DNA of 64,000 bases from Marisa cornuarietis (Eukaryota; Mollusca; Gastropoda; Architaenioglossa; Ampullariidae). Position numbers and translations under genes: made by a program. Positions 48,753 to 60,690 of this stretch are shown in pieces (the first letter of the stretch is position 1; every line of letters begins with the position of its first letter). The notes beneath the pieces were generated by a model. It was not told the DNA's origin and ran no database searches. It worked only from the letters and a program-made list of their open reading frames with translations. The stretch lies in the NCBI GenBank assembly GCA_004794655.1, contig SMMW01000575.1, forward strand, positions 12,537,001-12,601,000, read 5' to 3'.

Positions 48753-48893
48753 CAGTGGCGTAGAAACCAGGGGGAAAGGGGGGCAGCCGCCCCCTCAAAA
48801 AAGATGCTGGGAAGGCAAGAATGTGAACATCGTTCCCTGTCAACATGGGAGTTGCCCCCCCCCCCCAAAGCCGACCATCTTCCTACGCCACTG
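48753..48893 (-). mobile_element. 141-bp MITE with CAGTGGCGTAG termini, copy 1
   Basis: Starts CAGTGGCGTAG and ends CTACGCCACTG. Internal G/C runs flank a core that shares an exact 32-base block (48797-48828) with the complement of 52781-52812. It is flanked by ATATA on both sides, compatible with a 5-bp target duplication, although the flank is a TA repeat. Strand is given relative to copy 2. Confidence 0.85.
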
Positions 48894-49670
48894 ATATATA
48901 TATATATAGGGATTACTTAGTGATTATAAACGAGGATTAATAGTAGGGCTGGGAGTGTGTATGTGGAGTGGTGGGGGAGACAAGGGTGAGAAATCACAAC
49001 ACATGCTGGCTGCTTAGGCAGACGGCGGACTGGCAGGTGACACGTGACATGGCAAATCGTACCTGATGGTCCTTGCCGCAAGGCTTGTCTTGGTGACGTG
49101 GCGAGAGTTGCTCTTTGAATGGTAATCTCCCGCCTCCCCAGCACACCACTGCCCCCCCCCTCCTCCGTCTCCCATTCGTGCCTGCTGCCAGGTAGAAGAT
49201 AAAACGCTGCTTCCTACCTCCTCTCAGTTGGCCTAACTCTGTAAGGTACCCTAATGTCAGAAAGATACCTGGACATGGAGCGCACACACACACACACACA
49301 CGCATGTGTAACTCTGAGGTCGTGTACTCAGCTAACGTCTCAGAAAACGTCATGCCAAGACATTTTCATGTTTGATGGCGTCAGTGTTTTGCTGTGGCCT
49401 TTTTTTTCCTTGCCCAAGCACAGGAACCTGAAAAAAACTTATTCCACATTTAAGTAATACATACACAGTATAAAAGTAGCATACAAACTAGCCAGAAGAT
49501 GTCTGCCAACAATAATAATAATTTTTCAGAGTTTTGAGCATTACATCGGCCTGTTTGTCAAAATATCAAGGTGTTTATAGCTTATTAAATGACATAAAAC
49601 ATCTTTTAAGTAGTAACAGAGAAAGAACACTGGCCGCTGTAGGTGCTCGCGCCCCCCCCCCCTCCGTCCT

Positions 49671-49770
49671 CCTCAGCTTTCACCCTCTCGTCTCTTTCTG
49701 TGTGTGTGTATGTATGTGTGTACGTGCGTGCGTGTACGTATGTGTGTGCGTGCGTGCTCCTATGTTCCCG
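49671..49770 (+). repeat. microsatellite-bearing repeat, copy 1
   Basis: CCTCAGCTTTCACCCTCTCG and TCTCTTTCT precede a TG-rich run. The same preamble, with a few changes, precedes another TG run at 50192. Confidence 0.6.
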
Positions 49771-50191
49771 TCAGCTGCCACTGCTGGCCACTCAGTAACT
49801 GTCGGCACGGTGATTGATGAGGATGTTCGCCACCAGATGAACTCAATATTATCTGAGCCATTGGCAGACAGTTTTATATACCAGTGTCAGAGGACGGGCG
49901 ACTGGCCCAGCGTAATCAGTGTTCTCCTCACAAAGGGCATGGTCACTGTCACCCGCGCACGGATTACGAGAAGCCCAAAAGACAGCAGGCACAGGGCAGT
50001 GCACCGAGGCGTGATGAGAAAAGTGCACATCCTGTGTAGCTGTCGCAGTCCATGAAAGTCGATTTGGAACTTGAGTGGAAACCCACTAGGTTTGCCGCAT
50101 TGCACTTTAAAATAACTTTCCAAAATTATGCGTGACTGCCATCAATTTCGTTGCTTTGGTTGGGTTAATATTATAATTATAATATTATATA

Positions 50192-50290
50192 CTCCTCAAC
50201 TTTCATCCTCTCGTCTCTTTCTCTCTCTGTGGTGTGTGTGTGTGGTTGTGCGTGAGTGTGCGTATGTGTTTGCTTGTGCTTGTATGTTCT
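50192..50290 (+). repeat. microsatellite-bearing repeat, copy 2
   Basis: CTCCTCAACTTTCATCCTCT and CGTCTCTTTCT are followed by a TG-rich run, as at 49671. The two lie about 520 bp apart in the same orientation. Confidence 0.6.
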
Positions 50291-52399
50291 GTATGTTAAC
50301 AGATTTGTAGGCTTGTCTGACGTAACTAGCTGATTAACATAAAGCAAAATCGTTTTTGTCGGATGGAGCCTTGATCCTTGGAGCAGTCATTTCCCCATCC
50401 CTCTTGTCACCTGTCACTGCGCGCCATTTGCCGACACGAGCAGCAAGATGGCGCAGGTGTCATTAATTACATTAATTACGCACAAATCAACAGAGAACGC
50501 GGGATGAGCTCCTCGGTTCCCAGCAGTCTTGAGTAAAGTATCACAATAAGGACAAGAGACCACTGAATAAAACAAGAAAAACTAACAGGGTTCTCTAAGC
50601 TGTCTTTTTTTTAACGGGAGTACATTGTCATTCGTCTTTTGACTGAGACCGGTCTTTGGGGAAGAGAGGATCACATCGAGTCCTGTAAGGTTGACGTCAT
50701 CACCTGCGAGTGACTTCCCTTAGTTGGGGGTAAACAAAGCCGCCCAAGAAGCCGCCAGCTTCGTGAGATTCTAAAACTATAAGACCAAGACATTATTGAG
50801 GTAGTGTTAAAAAATCTGAATGCGCCATATGCTAAATATGGAAATAAAGTAGTAAGTCATTCTCATTTTTTCCTTGTTAAAAGTCCATGTGTGCTAGTTC
50901 TGTTACTTATCCAAGTGCAAAACTATGTCAGTTATGTTTACAACAGGTGACGGATGAGTCGCCAATACCGAAATCACTGTATCAATTCTTTAACAACGCC
51001 TTTGCACCATGGGTCCTCATTAAGCTCATATTCATATTAGTCTAACTCTGTGGTGTATAAAGATGATAATATTTTATATTATGATATAAATATCTTACTT
51101 AAAAGATGCATATTATCCATCCTGTTTTGTGGACAAATATGTGGTAAAAATCGGATGAACTGAATTTTAGATGTAAGGTAAGGTCTATAACTTTGTGTGT
51201 TCTTGTTTTGTATTTTTAACAAACATTGATAATCAATATAAATTTAATATAGCATTATTAATAGTTCACCACAGTTTAGATTGTCATATATAAGCATACA
51301 AATCAAGATATATATATAAGATAGAACCCTGACTTTTAACCTACTGTAATTAAAACTGACCCATGGATTTCAGAAGTTTTTAAGTGGTGGATGAACATTC
51401 AATTAGAATATTCTAATCTTAAAATTAATTGTAAAAAATGTTATAAGACAGGACTACAAATGTTCTCTAAAAATAGCTGATGATTTTAATAGTCCTCCTA
51501 AAGCTTAACTTTAAAGAAGAAAAATTCATGTCTTATCAAAACCAAAAACAAAATGGTTAGTTTATCCTAACTGCAGGATTCAAACAGATGGGAACTAAGT
51601 TCCAGGCTTTTTTCTAAACATCTTTAAACATTTCCTAGACAGCTACTTTTACAATAGAACATAAAAACAGTACATTGATGATATATGATTTGGACAAGAG
51701 ATCTGTAGCATCAGAGATGCTGCTCTTTCTGTCAAACATTACAAGTGACTATTGAAGTGATTTAACATTCTTGAAATAATTATTACTTTAAGAATAAATG
51801 TAGGTTTTTGTAACTTTAGAGAAGTAGTGTGAATGAAAGGACCACCTATCAAAATTAATTAAACTGATATGTTAGTATTTTATATTACCAGTTTTTACTA
51901 GATCTTGCAGTGAGAAAAATGACTAAATTTGGGGTGCTGCATGATGCAGTCTGTAATTAGTTCTTTTTTTCTATTTCCTTTCTATGAAATATTTTATGCT
52001 TGTTTTGAACAAACTGTACCAAATGAACAGCCTTTCCATGAAATAAAATATTCATAGAATAAGTTTTTTTTTGACTGTTATTGCTATTAAATAACAGGCA
52101 CATACAGCTGGTGTGGCCAATATTTTGACTAACCTACATAAAACTCTTGAAGGCAATGAGATGGTTTTCTTTGAGTTGGCGCCACTTACTATCAGTAACT
52201 ATGTAAGCGTATTACAACTGGGACTTTGAGTAAGTTGTGTTGATTTATTAGCCAGCAAAAAACAACAACAACAACAACAAAACAAATGTATGTAGATTAT
52301 TCCACATAATATGACCATGTATTTTTCACAGAAAAAAATCGTGTGAAAACAGATTTTAAATGCTTAAAAATGCGATGCTGTCTCACACAGCCGCTTAGT

Positions 52400-53040
52400 C
52401 TTGATCGTATTTATTTACCTCAAGTAAGGGCAAGTAACTCTCGCTCACATCAAACCTTACAGCTGACGGGGCAGCTGACAAGGCTAGCCACTCACACCTG
52501 CTCTGCCTGTTCTGGGCGATAGTGAGCAGGTCCTGTACAGGACGACCAGTCCACTCCTTCACGTTCGTAAGCCAGTTCTCTGACCAACCGCGGCGTTGAC
52601 CACACTTCAGGGTACCTTCAAGAACAGTCTTCGATGAAGTATTGTGTCGGGTCACATGGCCAGATCAGACCAACTTACGTCGCCTGTGGTGCAAGTAGGG
52701 GGTTCCTGGTATCCTCAGTGGCGTAGGAAGATGCTCGGCTTTGGGGGGGGGGGGCAAGCTCCATGCTGACAATAAAGAACGTTCACATTCTTGCCTTCCC
52801 AGCATCTTTTTTGGGGGGGCGACTGCCCCCCTTGCCCCCCCCCGTGTTCCTACGCCACTGATCCTACGAGCGTGGCAACCGTGCTATCGACAAAGTCGCT
52901 GGGTTTATCTTCTCTGTACGAGATCCGGAGCAGCCTCCTTAGACAGACACTTGTTCTCGAAACAGGACTCTCCTTTCCAAGCAGAGTCCACGTTTCACAT
53001 CCATTAGTTCCCAGCCTTACTGATGGATTTGTCGTCATTT
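52400..53040 (-). mobile_element. RTE-like LINE 3' end, minus strand, with nested MITE
   Basis: Minus-strand frame 52655-52395 encodes MTRHNTSSKTVLEGTLKCGQ, RRGWSENWLTNVKEWTGRPV and QDLLTIAQNRQ. This is the C-terminal end of RTE-type elements (the ILQGTLEGGRRRGRQ...NIKEWT pattern). The part beyond 52860 aligns with the relic at 33.9-34.4 kb. It is interrupted at 52716-52860 by a MITE. Confidence 0.75.
52716..52860 (+). mobile_element. 145-bp MITE with CAGTGGCGTAG termini, copy 2 (nested)
   Basis: Bounded by CAGTGGCGTAG and CTACGCCACTG. The flanks are ATCCT (52711-52715 and 52861-52865). The related RTE copy at 34041-34059 has a single GTCCT at this point and no insert, which supports a 5-bp target duplication. 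It is an inverted-orientation relative of the copy at 48753. It has no coding capacity. The superfamily is unresolved. Confidence 0.88.
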
Positions 53041-53491
53041 TTTTTTTAAATGAAAGAACTGTTCAAACAGGGCACCATCCTCATCTCCCTCAGTCATTCT
53101 GGAAGCATATGTTTCTTGCGTCATCTTTCACTGAAGTGAATTCACGCCTTTCAGCAGCCCCCATCCTCTCTCTCAGCCCTTGTTGAGGACGAACGGGGCA
53201 TGTTGGGTTCGCTTCGCTAGGCACATGGCAGCTGGCTTAAGAAGAAAGTCTATTGTTCTGTCGCGTTGATTTCATTCCACCTCCATGAGCAGATTTCCTA
53301 ATTACCGCTGTATATTTTTTTAACATGACAGATATGTGCAGTCAGGGCAAAGTTTGGTTTTGAATGAAGTTTGCAGCTTGCGCCGTGGCTTTACTCACGT
53401 CCTTGACTCTGTAATTAATATATAATGCATTGTGTTTTTTAAGTCTGACCTTCTATCTCTTCTTTTTGTTTCTTTCAGCGCGCCACCATGG

Positions 53492-53578
53492 GTGTGTGTG
53501 TGTGTGAGAGAGAGAGAGAAGGGGAATATGCGCACACACGCATATGTATGTATGCATGAGAGAGAGAGAGAGAGAGAA
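53492..53578. repeat. TG/GA microsatellite cluster
   Basis: A TG run, a GA run, a short CA stretch and a second GA run (53557-53577) lie together. They generate the repetitive open frames seen on both strands here. Confidence 0.85.
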
Positions 53579-56500
53579 AAGGTGTGCGTGAAAGATTCCA
53601 TGCTTTTTCTTTTGATGTCTGTGGAATTGTTTTTCGAAGTAATCACATCAAATGTGGTTGAGTCTTCTTTTTCTCGCGTGAAGTTGTAGTGTCACCTAGA
53701 AGACGTGCTGTCTTTAAACTGTGATAAAATCCAATGCTTTTCACCCAATCTCCTGCCGTCGGTGGAACATTTAATCAACAAATCTTTCGGGTAAAAGCGT
53801 TTTTCATTGTGTGTGTGTGTGTGTGACAGACAAAATATAAATCAGTGGAAAACAGAGGTTATATATTCTCAGTATATAGTCTCAGTTCGTTATCTCTCCA
53901 GCCGTGTTTCTCGCCACACTTTGTTGTTGACCGGATATCCCCCAAAATGACCTTTTGTTAAGGATCCCACACTCTCTAATGTCGCCACCATCGCCTCTCG
54001 CTCAAATCTCGTGAACGGATGGTGGCGAGATAACAAATCGGGACTGTACACATGTATATGACTTTCTGTACGAGTCAGTACGAGGACCAACCTGCGTCTG
54101 GCACTGACGGTGTGCTAGCTGGCCGGTCTACGTTCAAACATCCATGTGGCCTCGGCTGCTTTAGAACTTCGCCCAGAACAAGGTGGCGGTCCTGCACGTT
54201 CTAACAGCTCGAATGTTGTTATCTTCGGAGACCGAGCTTCTTCGGCGTGAGGCGTATCACGTGGGGTCTTGGGATCAGATGGCAGGTCATCTGTGGCACG
54301 TTCGTCATTCTTTCAGGATCTGAGGGATTTGAATGCCTGTCGTAGACTCACTTTACCGTGATGTATAAATTTGACATTCAGCAAAAAAATAAGTAAATTT
54401 GAATGCATTTTTGTACGTCCGTCTGCCTCGTCTTACATTTAATCAGGCAACATATTTCGGGGATCACAACCTATTGACACCGGTCAGTTGAATGAAAAAA
54501 AAAATTAAATGGGAAATCTTTGCGTCTAATCGACTGCCTGCCTCATCCCTCTTTAGAGTTAGAAATATTGGGTGACTGAAGTATCTGGTGATAGTGGGCT
54601 TTTAAAGGTCTTTCTAGAAATATTCCTCACATTTCTGTTCCTCGTTCACATCATCACCTCCATGATTAAGCTGGTGGTAAACTTGATCAGAGAAGCTGAA
54701 TTACGCTGCGTGAGCACAGGCTGTGTTAACTATGTAAATAAATAAAGTTTCAAAACTAACTTTGGCTGACATCTTGACAGCCTTTTATCAAACAGCGGAG
54801 ACAAAAAGATTCAAATATATTATTCCGACGAGCCGACAAGAGAAGAGAGAATTCGAAGTGTTACGATTGGAATGCCTGTATTATGGAACTGCACGCCATT
54901 TTTGACACGACCGCAAGATGCCAGGTCGTGATTACAGATGAAATGTCATTTGGAAAGACAAACAGCACAGGGATAAAAAGAGTTACAACCCCGTTCGTCT
55001 TGTAGATAGGGGCCCGCTGCAAGAGAAAGGTGACTGGTCTCCCTTATCGACTGTTGTTACCGCTGCTGGTGGTAGAACTATAATTGGAGGAGAGAGAGAA
55101 AGAGAGAGGCGGGGGGGTGGAACGGGAGGAGGGTGTGTTTTGACAGAAATGCGCAGGCATTTGCTTCACATTTTCAGGAGCACTAGATCGTCATAAACGA
55201 ACGACTTTGATGCGATAATGTCGAAGTAGAGATTCGGCTATGGCTGGTAATTCACAACCAGAGTTTCTTTTTATATATGTGTGTTTGTGTGTTAGGTCGG
55301 GGTGAAGTGGGGGTTGCGCATGCGCATGGGTATGTACTGGGGAAAGATCAGTTGAGAAGCGTTCCATCGCGGCATAGAATCGGTGCACCTCAGCCTAGCG
55401 GACGGTAACCCGAAGCCGACATGTTGTAGGCGCGGACAGAGATCCTTCGACCTCAGCGAGCGCTCGTCTGTCGACACGTGAGTATTCTCCCCTTGTAGAG
55501 GAGCTTGGGGGCCAGCGAGATCAAAAGAATTGTACGCTGTGTTGCCTCTGTCCTGGAGAGAGGGGGAGAGAGAGAAAAAGATCCGGGGCCCTGTCACCTT
55601 ATGCCGCCTCGTCACCAGATGCCGATTAACTAGATAACATCCCCTCCTCTAACTCCACCTCCACCATCCCACCCACTCACACACACACAACCACAACTGG
55701 ATTTGTTAGTGAAAATGCGTGGTACATCGGGAAGGAGGCTAGCCGCGGTGTATCTGCCGATGCGATGATGTCCGCGATGCTTCTGCACTCCTTTCGCACG
55801 AGCTGCGGGAGAAGTTAACTTTTCAACAGCCTGATTCGCGCCTGCGGAGTGCGGCGAGCTTTGAGCCCCTTAGCTTTATTGTCGGCTCCTTGCGGAAGAT
55901 GTCTTTATACTTGATCCCACTTAGATGATGAGAGTTGGGCGAGTGTGTGAACTTGCAGGAACATAAACGTGTCACTGGTTCTAGTGTTGCCGGTAACTAG
56001 ACGTCTCAGGTGGTGTTTGTTTTATTCTTCCTGGCGACAAGAAATTTTGCTGACTCGCTTGTGTTCTTTCTCTTCTGAGAAAGCTTTTTGTTGTAAGGCA
56101 AGGTAAGGGTGGGTGGGTGGAATCTTAGTTATGGCACTTCGCTTTCGTAATGTACAGTCTGCGAGTTTGTTTTGCTTTGCTTTGTGTGTTTTATTTTGTT
56201 GGTTTTCCTCCTCCCTTTGGAGAGACCTACCGCAGGTGACGGCGCCTAGGTTTTTTATTGCTTTACCTTTGTTCATGTCTGATTTTGAACTTTCTCGCAT
56301 CACTAGGACTGCAAGTACGTGTAATGCCCGACGTAGTGTATACGTGTGTTAAAACAAAGGCACGAACACAACGCCAGTGTATGCTGCTTCCTTGCTGTCC
56401 GAATTACGTCCCAGACGTTTAAATGACATCAGAAACACAGAACAAGAAAATTGTCTCAAATGGCTGAGCACGGACATACATAATATGATTAGCTGACACC

Positions 56501-58082
56501 ATTCTTCCTGTTTCTAAAAAGAAAAAATGAGAAAACTTTAAACATTACATTCAAAATTATGAAATTATCTCAATATCCAGGAAATGCACAAGCACGTCTT
56601 CGCATGCATGCGCCAAGAACCATTTTTGGTTGAAAGTAGGTGAGCGCGGGTACAATATAGTATAATCATGCTGATAGCTTTAACCTCTTAAGTCTCCTCG
56701 GAGGATAGGAATCAGTCGACAACAATTACAAGTGTTTTTTCTGATGGGAAACAATCAAGTGCGAACTCTGACTTCCGGTTTCCATCAAGGGGCTGATTAA
56801 CCAACCACCTTACGTCGCAGAGAGCTTGCACCACAGTTAGGAGAGAAAATTCAGGCCCGAAAAAGAATAGAAATAAATCGCCGTGTGTTGCATTAATTCC
56901 CACAGCTGAATTTTTATTTCAACCGCACTAGGGTCGCCACACGATTAAACTGTCCAGTGATTGTTTAGTGCCGTTCGTGACAGCCTGGCGAACCTTCGTG
57001 ACATTTCTGAAGCGCTGTCCTAGCGCAGAAAGAAGACCGTGGCCTTGTAGGGATGGGGTGGCGTAGTTGTTTTTTTTTTCCTCCGCTTTTTTTGCGTGAA
57101 ACAATTACAGTTGATTGACTGGTGTGTTCCAAGTGTACACTGTTACAATTTTACTTTTTATTTTATTAGTGAATTATGAAGATGCTTACCATAAAAAAAG
57201 GATCAACCGATTTAAAGAGAATGCATTGTAAGGAGTTTTAAACAACGTAACATAACATCTGGTTTTAATAACTGCTCTCGAACTGCTAAGACACTTTGAA
57301 GGTGTTTCGTATGAATATTATATCAAGCTGTGTTTAGTTTGCTAGTTTATACCGAATAGACAGTAGTACGCCAATAGATTTGAGATGGCGTCGTTATTTC
57401 AGTTTCTGTTCATCAGTTACCATGGGATAAAGCTACGTCATGTATTGTCCAGAAAAATAAAAACGATTACTTGAGCATGATTAGAGCTAGTTCTTCGAAT
57501 GGTTCAAATTGCTGTTAGTCGTTAAAATGGTGAGCCGAAAACTGGGAGTTTGTTTTTCTCCTGGCACATGACTGATCAATCAGATCGGTCTTCGCAGAAA
57601 CTCTCAGAAGTCGTTCACTTCATCACTTCTGCCGTCTGCTGACGATGTTGAAAGCTGCAGCACATTTTGCACCGAGAAGACAGCGAAAAAACCGAGTTCA
57701 AGCGGGCAGGCGGGGCAAGGCACTTACCGGGCGGACAGTCTTCTTTTGACAGACACTGAGACCGTTTCTCCCACCCCTTCCCCACTCACCCCACAACCCC
57801 TACCTCCAGTTTCACGTGCACTTTGGTAGAGCGTGAGGACGGTTTTCATTCTTTACTCCCTAGTCAACCCCCTGCCACACCCCGTCTCCCTCCCCTACGG
57901 GAGAGATTTCTCTGAATACGCACATTTTTCTTCTCACTCACTCGCTCACACACCACACATACGCATGCACGTACGCACGGACTGTATCTGTCTTGACCGC
58001 CGTTTCTTCTCCTCTCTTAGTCCCTTCTTCAGTCATTGCTTGAGTGCGCGCTCTGGCCTGTTGAGTTCCAGCAGTATAGCAA

Positions 58083-58560
58083 TAAACATACGTGTATACT
58101 CACACTCGTTAGGAACGTGCTCTTAGCGCTTGAGACAAGAACGAAACATGGACTACATACGAGGGTCGAACAACAGTACTGAAGACTAATTAAAGACAAA
58201 GATAGAAAACTCTAAGACGAATCAGGTAACAAGAACTAAGAGTGTCGTAATTCTGCAGAGGAAGACGAGTAGGGAAGCAAGTGGAAAGTGGGAGGGGTTT
58301 AAAAAGGACTAGCATTCTGCGGACTGTTGTCAGGAGTAATGCTGAAGGAAGAGGCGTGTTTTCAGCGCACATTTAAAGGATTCAGTGGTGGGTAGGTGGC
58401 GGATATGGAAAGGAAGAGTTCCATTGTTGCACAGTAGCTAAAAATCCTGTGACCATAATTATGTTGTTCTGGTGACAGAAATAGTTAGGGTACGGTCATC
58501 AGACGAAGAGCGAAGTTGTCTGGCTGGGATGTAGGGGAGAAACAGGGCAGGATATATTAT
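58083..58560 (-). mobile_element. CR1/L2-like LINE 3' end, third copy, minus strand
   Basis: The complement matches 19650-20095 closely. It contains GCCAGACAACTTCGCTCTTC, TCACCAGAACAAC, TTCCATATCCGCCACCT, CTTCCTTCAGCATTACTCCT and the AAGCGCTAAGAGCA 3' UTR block. It is 5'-truncated within the RT C-terminus and carries frameshifts. Same family as the copies at 13.0 and 18.4 kb. Confidence 0.82.
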
Positions 58561-58724
58561 AGTATCTCCCGTGACACGTGATACACTGCTTGGAACTAGT
58601 ATGATAACACACAAGGCCCACAATCTAGACGGCAGAAAAGGACACGGTAAAGTATCAGTGATGGGAAATTCCTCTTTGATGAATGCTCATTGATCTGGAT
58701 TAACAGGTATCCATTGCATAGAGG

Positions 58725-58790
58725 TCTTTAATACCCCACTCCCTAACGACCTGATAAAGGTCATGGGGTGACCTTTACATTTACTTACCA
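58725..58790 (+). repeat. SINE 3' module, third copy
   Basis: CCCCACTCCCTAACGACCTG, AAAGGTCATGGGGTGACC and a TTTACATTTAC tail match the modules near 9535-9590 and the SINE at 262-535. Confidence 0.55.
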
Positions 58791-58797
58791 TTGCATA

Positions 58798-58815
58798 GCA
58801 GTGGCAGTATCGTAG
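58798..58815 (+). ncRNA. 18-base match to the 5' end of U4 snRNA (fragment)
   Basis: GCAGTGGCAGTATCGTAG is identical to the 5' stem-adjacent region of U4 snRNA as I remember it. The rest of U4 (the U6-pairing region, the 5' stem-loop remainder and the Sm site) does not follow, so this is not a U4 gene. It lies directly after a SINE 3' module. It is either a retro-derived chimera or a coincidence. Confidence 0.35.
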
Positions 58816-59018
58816 ACTTTCTTCAAACTTTGGGTTGTTACATCGCCACCGCCGTCTTCTTATAAACACCATTGTTTATAGTTTGAAATAAACCGTCATA
58901 GACGTCATTCGACCTTCTACTGTTTTGATGGTTTACCTGCTGTCCGAGGAAACAAAAGGGGGGAAGCATTGGTACAACAAAATACTGTCGTCATAGGTTG
59001 ACATAGGGAGAGAGACTC

Positions 59019-59048
59019 TGTGTGTGTGTGTGTGTGTGTTGGGGGGTA
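59019..59048. repeat. (GT)n microsatellite
   Basis: About ten GT units followed by a G run. Confidence 0.85.
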
Positions 59049-59355
59049 GGGGAGTTAATAGAGGGACAGAGTCCAAGTAGAGGTGTGTACTGAGAGCGAA
59101 AGGTTCCAACGAAAAGACGCTATGCCCACTTTTCCTAGTGCTCCCTATGAGCACAAGCTACCTGCCATCGTTACCTTGGGCGAGGCTGCGAGGTCGCAGT
59201 GCTGGTTGCGCGCGGGGCGTTGTCCTACGCACCATGTGACATAGATCCGCTGACGTCCCACGAGCATGCGAGGGGGCAGTTAGGTGTATGTGTAGATGAC
59301 GCTACTTTATAAGCTTCATCCCTCCCCCACTCCCCTCTCTTTCTTTCTCTTTGCA

Positions 59356-59872
59356 ATGATAGCATTTATTAATGAAATCCGGCATGCATTTGGCTGTGTC
59401 AGGGACATATTGCGTCCGTCAATTGTGTCACCGTATTATAAACAAGGCCATGAATCAGTTGAGTGTTCCATCAGGAACTTGACAGAGTGCGTACTCGACT
59501 GTATGCAAAGTGTGGGGCAGTCTTATTGTTACACAGTTCTGAGCGATTTTTACGCCCGTACTGGAATTTTATGCCCGTCATTACCGGATGTAAAAGATTC
59601 AGATGGTTTTGCGATAGTTTTGAGGCAAACTGACAGTCCCAGGACCGGAGAGTTTTAAAGTTTGGTCGAATATTAATAGGATTCTTTGCGACGGGGGTCT
59701 TACTATTTTCAGCGATACATGTCCTGGGGACGAACTAGCCTATTTTACATATATTTTCCCCACAGGTGGTAGTGTAGTGGATTATATTTTGAGTTTCAGA
59801 GAGCTATCTATTAATATATCTCTTGTTGTAACAGAACGCTTCGCATCCAGACATCTTCCCCTGGTACTTTAA
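59356..59872 (+). pseudogene. LINE endonuclease-domain relic
   Basis: An open stretch to 59658 encodes LSDFYARTGI, the counterpart of the GDFNARTG motif of exonuclease-endonuclease-phosphatase domains. After a frameshift come FGRILIGF, CDGGLTIFSDTCPGDELAYF, TYIFPTGGSVVDYILSFREL and FASRHLPL. These match the NGR-x-GD...GSSVIDYI...SDHLPL pattern of LINE-type endonucleases (the catalytic SDH is altered to SRH). Dead. Clade unresolved. Confidence 0.7.
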
Positions 59873-60418
59873 GCCAAGTAGGCATGCAGAATGTCGCAAC
59901 AACAAGGCAACAGTGGAAGGAGTAATACGAAATAATGACAAGCCCTATTTGTGGAAAGCCCTGCAAACCACGGACATATATCTTGGGACTGCTGCCTGTT
60001 TGCCGAAGCCAGCTCTTAGCCTCTAGCGACGTTTTAGGCTGTTAGGTCTGGCGAACCATTTAGCGGTATAGTATCTGAAGCCGCGATAAAATTCTAAGTT
60101 AACAATAGACTTGCAATAAATTTGTTACTGAGTTACTTTTTCTTTCTTGCTTTTTTTTTGGGGGGGGGGCAAACCTCCTCGACCTCCCCTTCCCACGACG
60201 TAGAGCCAATAAAATGAAAACACAACAGACCTGAAACCTTGAGCTTTTGTACCTCCGTCAACATGAGAGTTCGCGTTGTCTGCTCTTCTTCCTGATGATA
60301 GTTAAGCCGGAAGCGATTTTGTGCTTTGGCCTCGTTCTAAAGTTAAACGCGGAAAATTCGTCGGCAAGCAGTCTATCTAAGATATACGTTCGTGCCCGCA
60401 AACTAAAAGTTTTAAAAG

Positions 60419-60607
60419 GTAGAGGATGAAGCACATGTACTGTTCTTCTGTAAAACTTATACCAACATTAGAGCGGAAGTCCCGGTGCTGCAAGGTGTGC
60501 ACCCTGCAGATCCAAGCTGTGTATCGCGTGTCATGGGAGAGGACGAAACTATGAGGCAGCTTTTGTGGTTTTCATATAGTCTTTATACTGCGCGGTACTG
60601 GTTCTAA
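60419..60607 (+). pseudogene. LINE C-terminal relic
   Basis: Encodes VEDEAHVLFFCKTYTNIRAE, VPVLQGVHPADPSCVSRVMG and ETMRQLLWFSYSLYTARYWF, then a stop. This is the VEDExHFLFxCPxY C-terminal pattern found after the RT in a group of invertebrate LINE-like elements. It probably belongs with the endonuclease relic 550 bp upstream, the RT having been lost. Confidence 0.6.
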
Positions 60608-60645
60608 ACAAGACAGATTAGCATAGTAATGCAATATATATGTTT

Positions 60646-60649
<4 letters not shown>

Positions 60650-60684
<35 letters not shown>

Positions 60685-60690
60685 CGCGCA
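60650..60690. repeat. (TG)n(CG)n microsatellite
   Basis: About twelve TG units pass into about seven CG units, an alternating purine-pyrimidine run that favours Z-DNA. Confidence 0.85.

Noticed and set aside
49534..50055. 173-codon plus-strand frame
   Set aside because: Half of it is encoded by C and TG runs; the rest (VIDEDVRHQMNSILSEP region) has no recognisable family and no splice context.
53474..53512. TTTCTTTCAG followed by a good Kozak context (GCCACCATGG)
   Set aside because: The frame is microsatellite-coded (VCVCERERE) and stops after 23 codons. Probably chance.
58798..58940. Complete U4 snRNA gene
   Set aside because: Only the first 18 bases match. The U6-pairing region and Sm site are absent.
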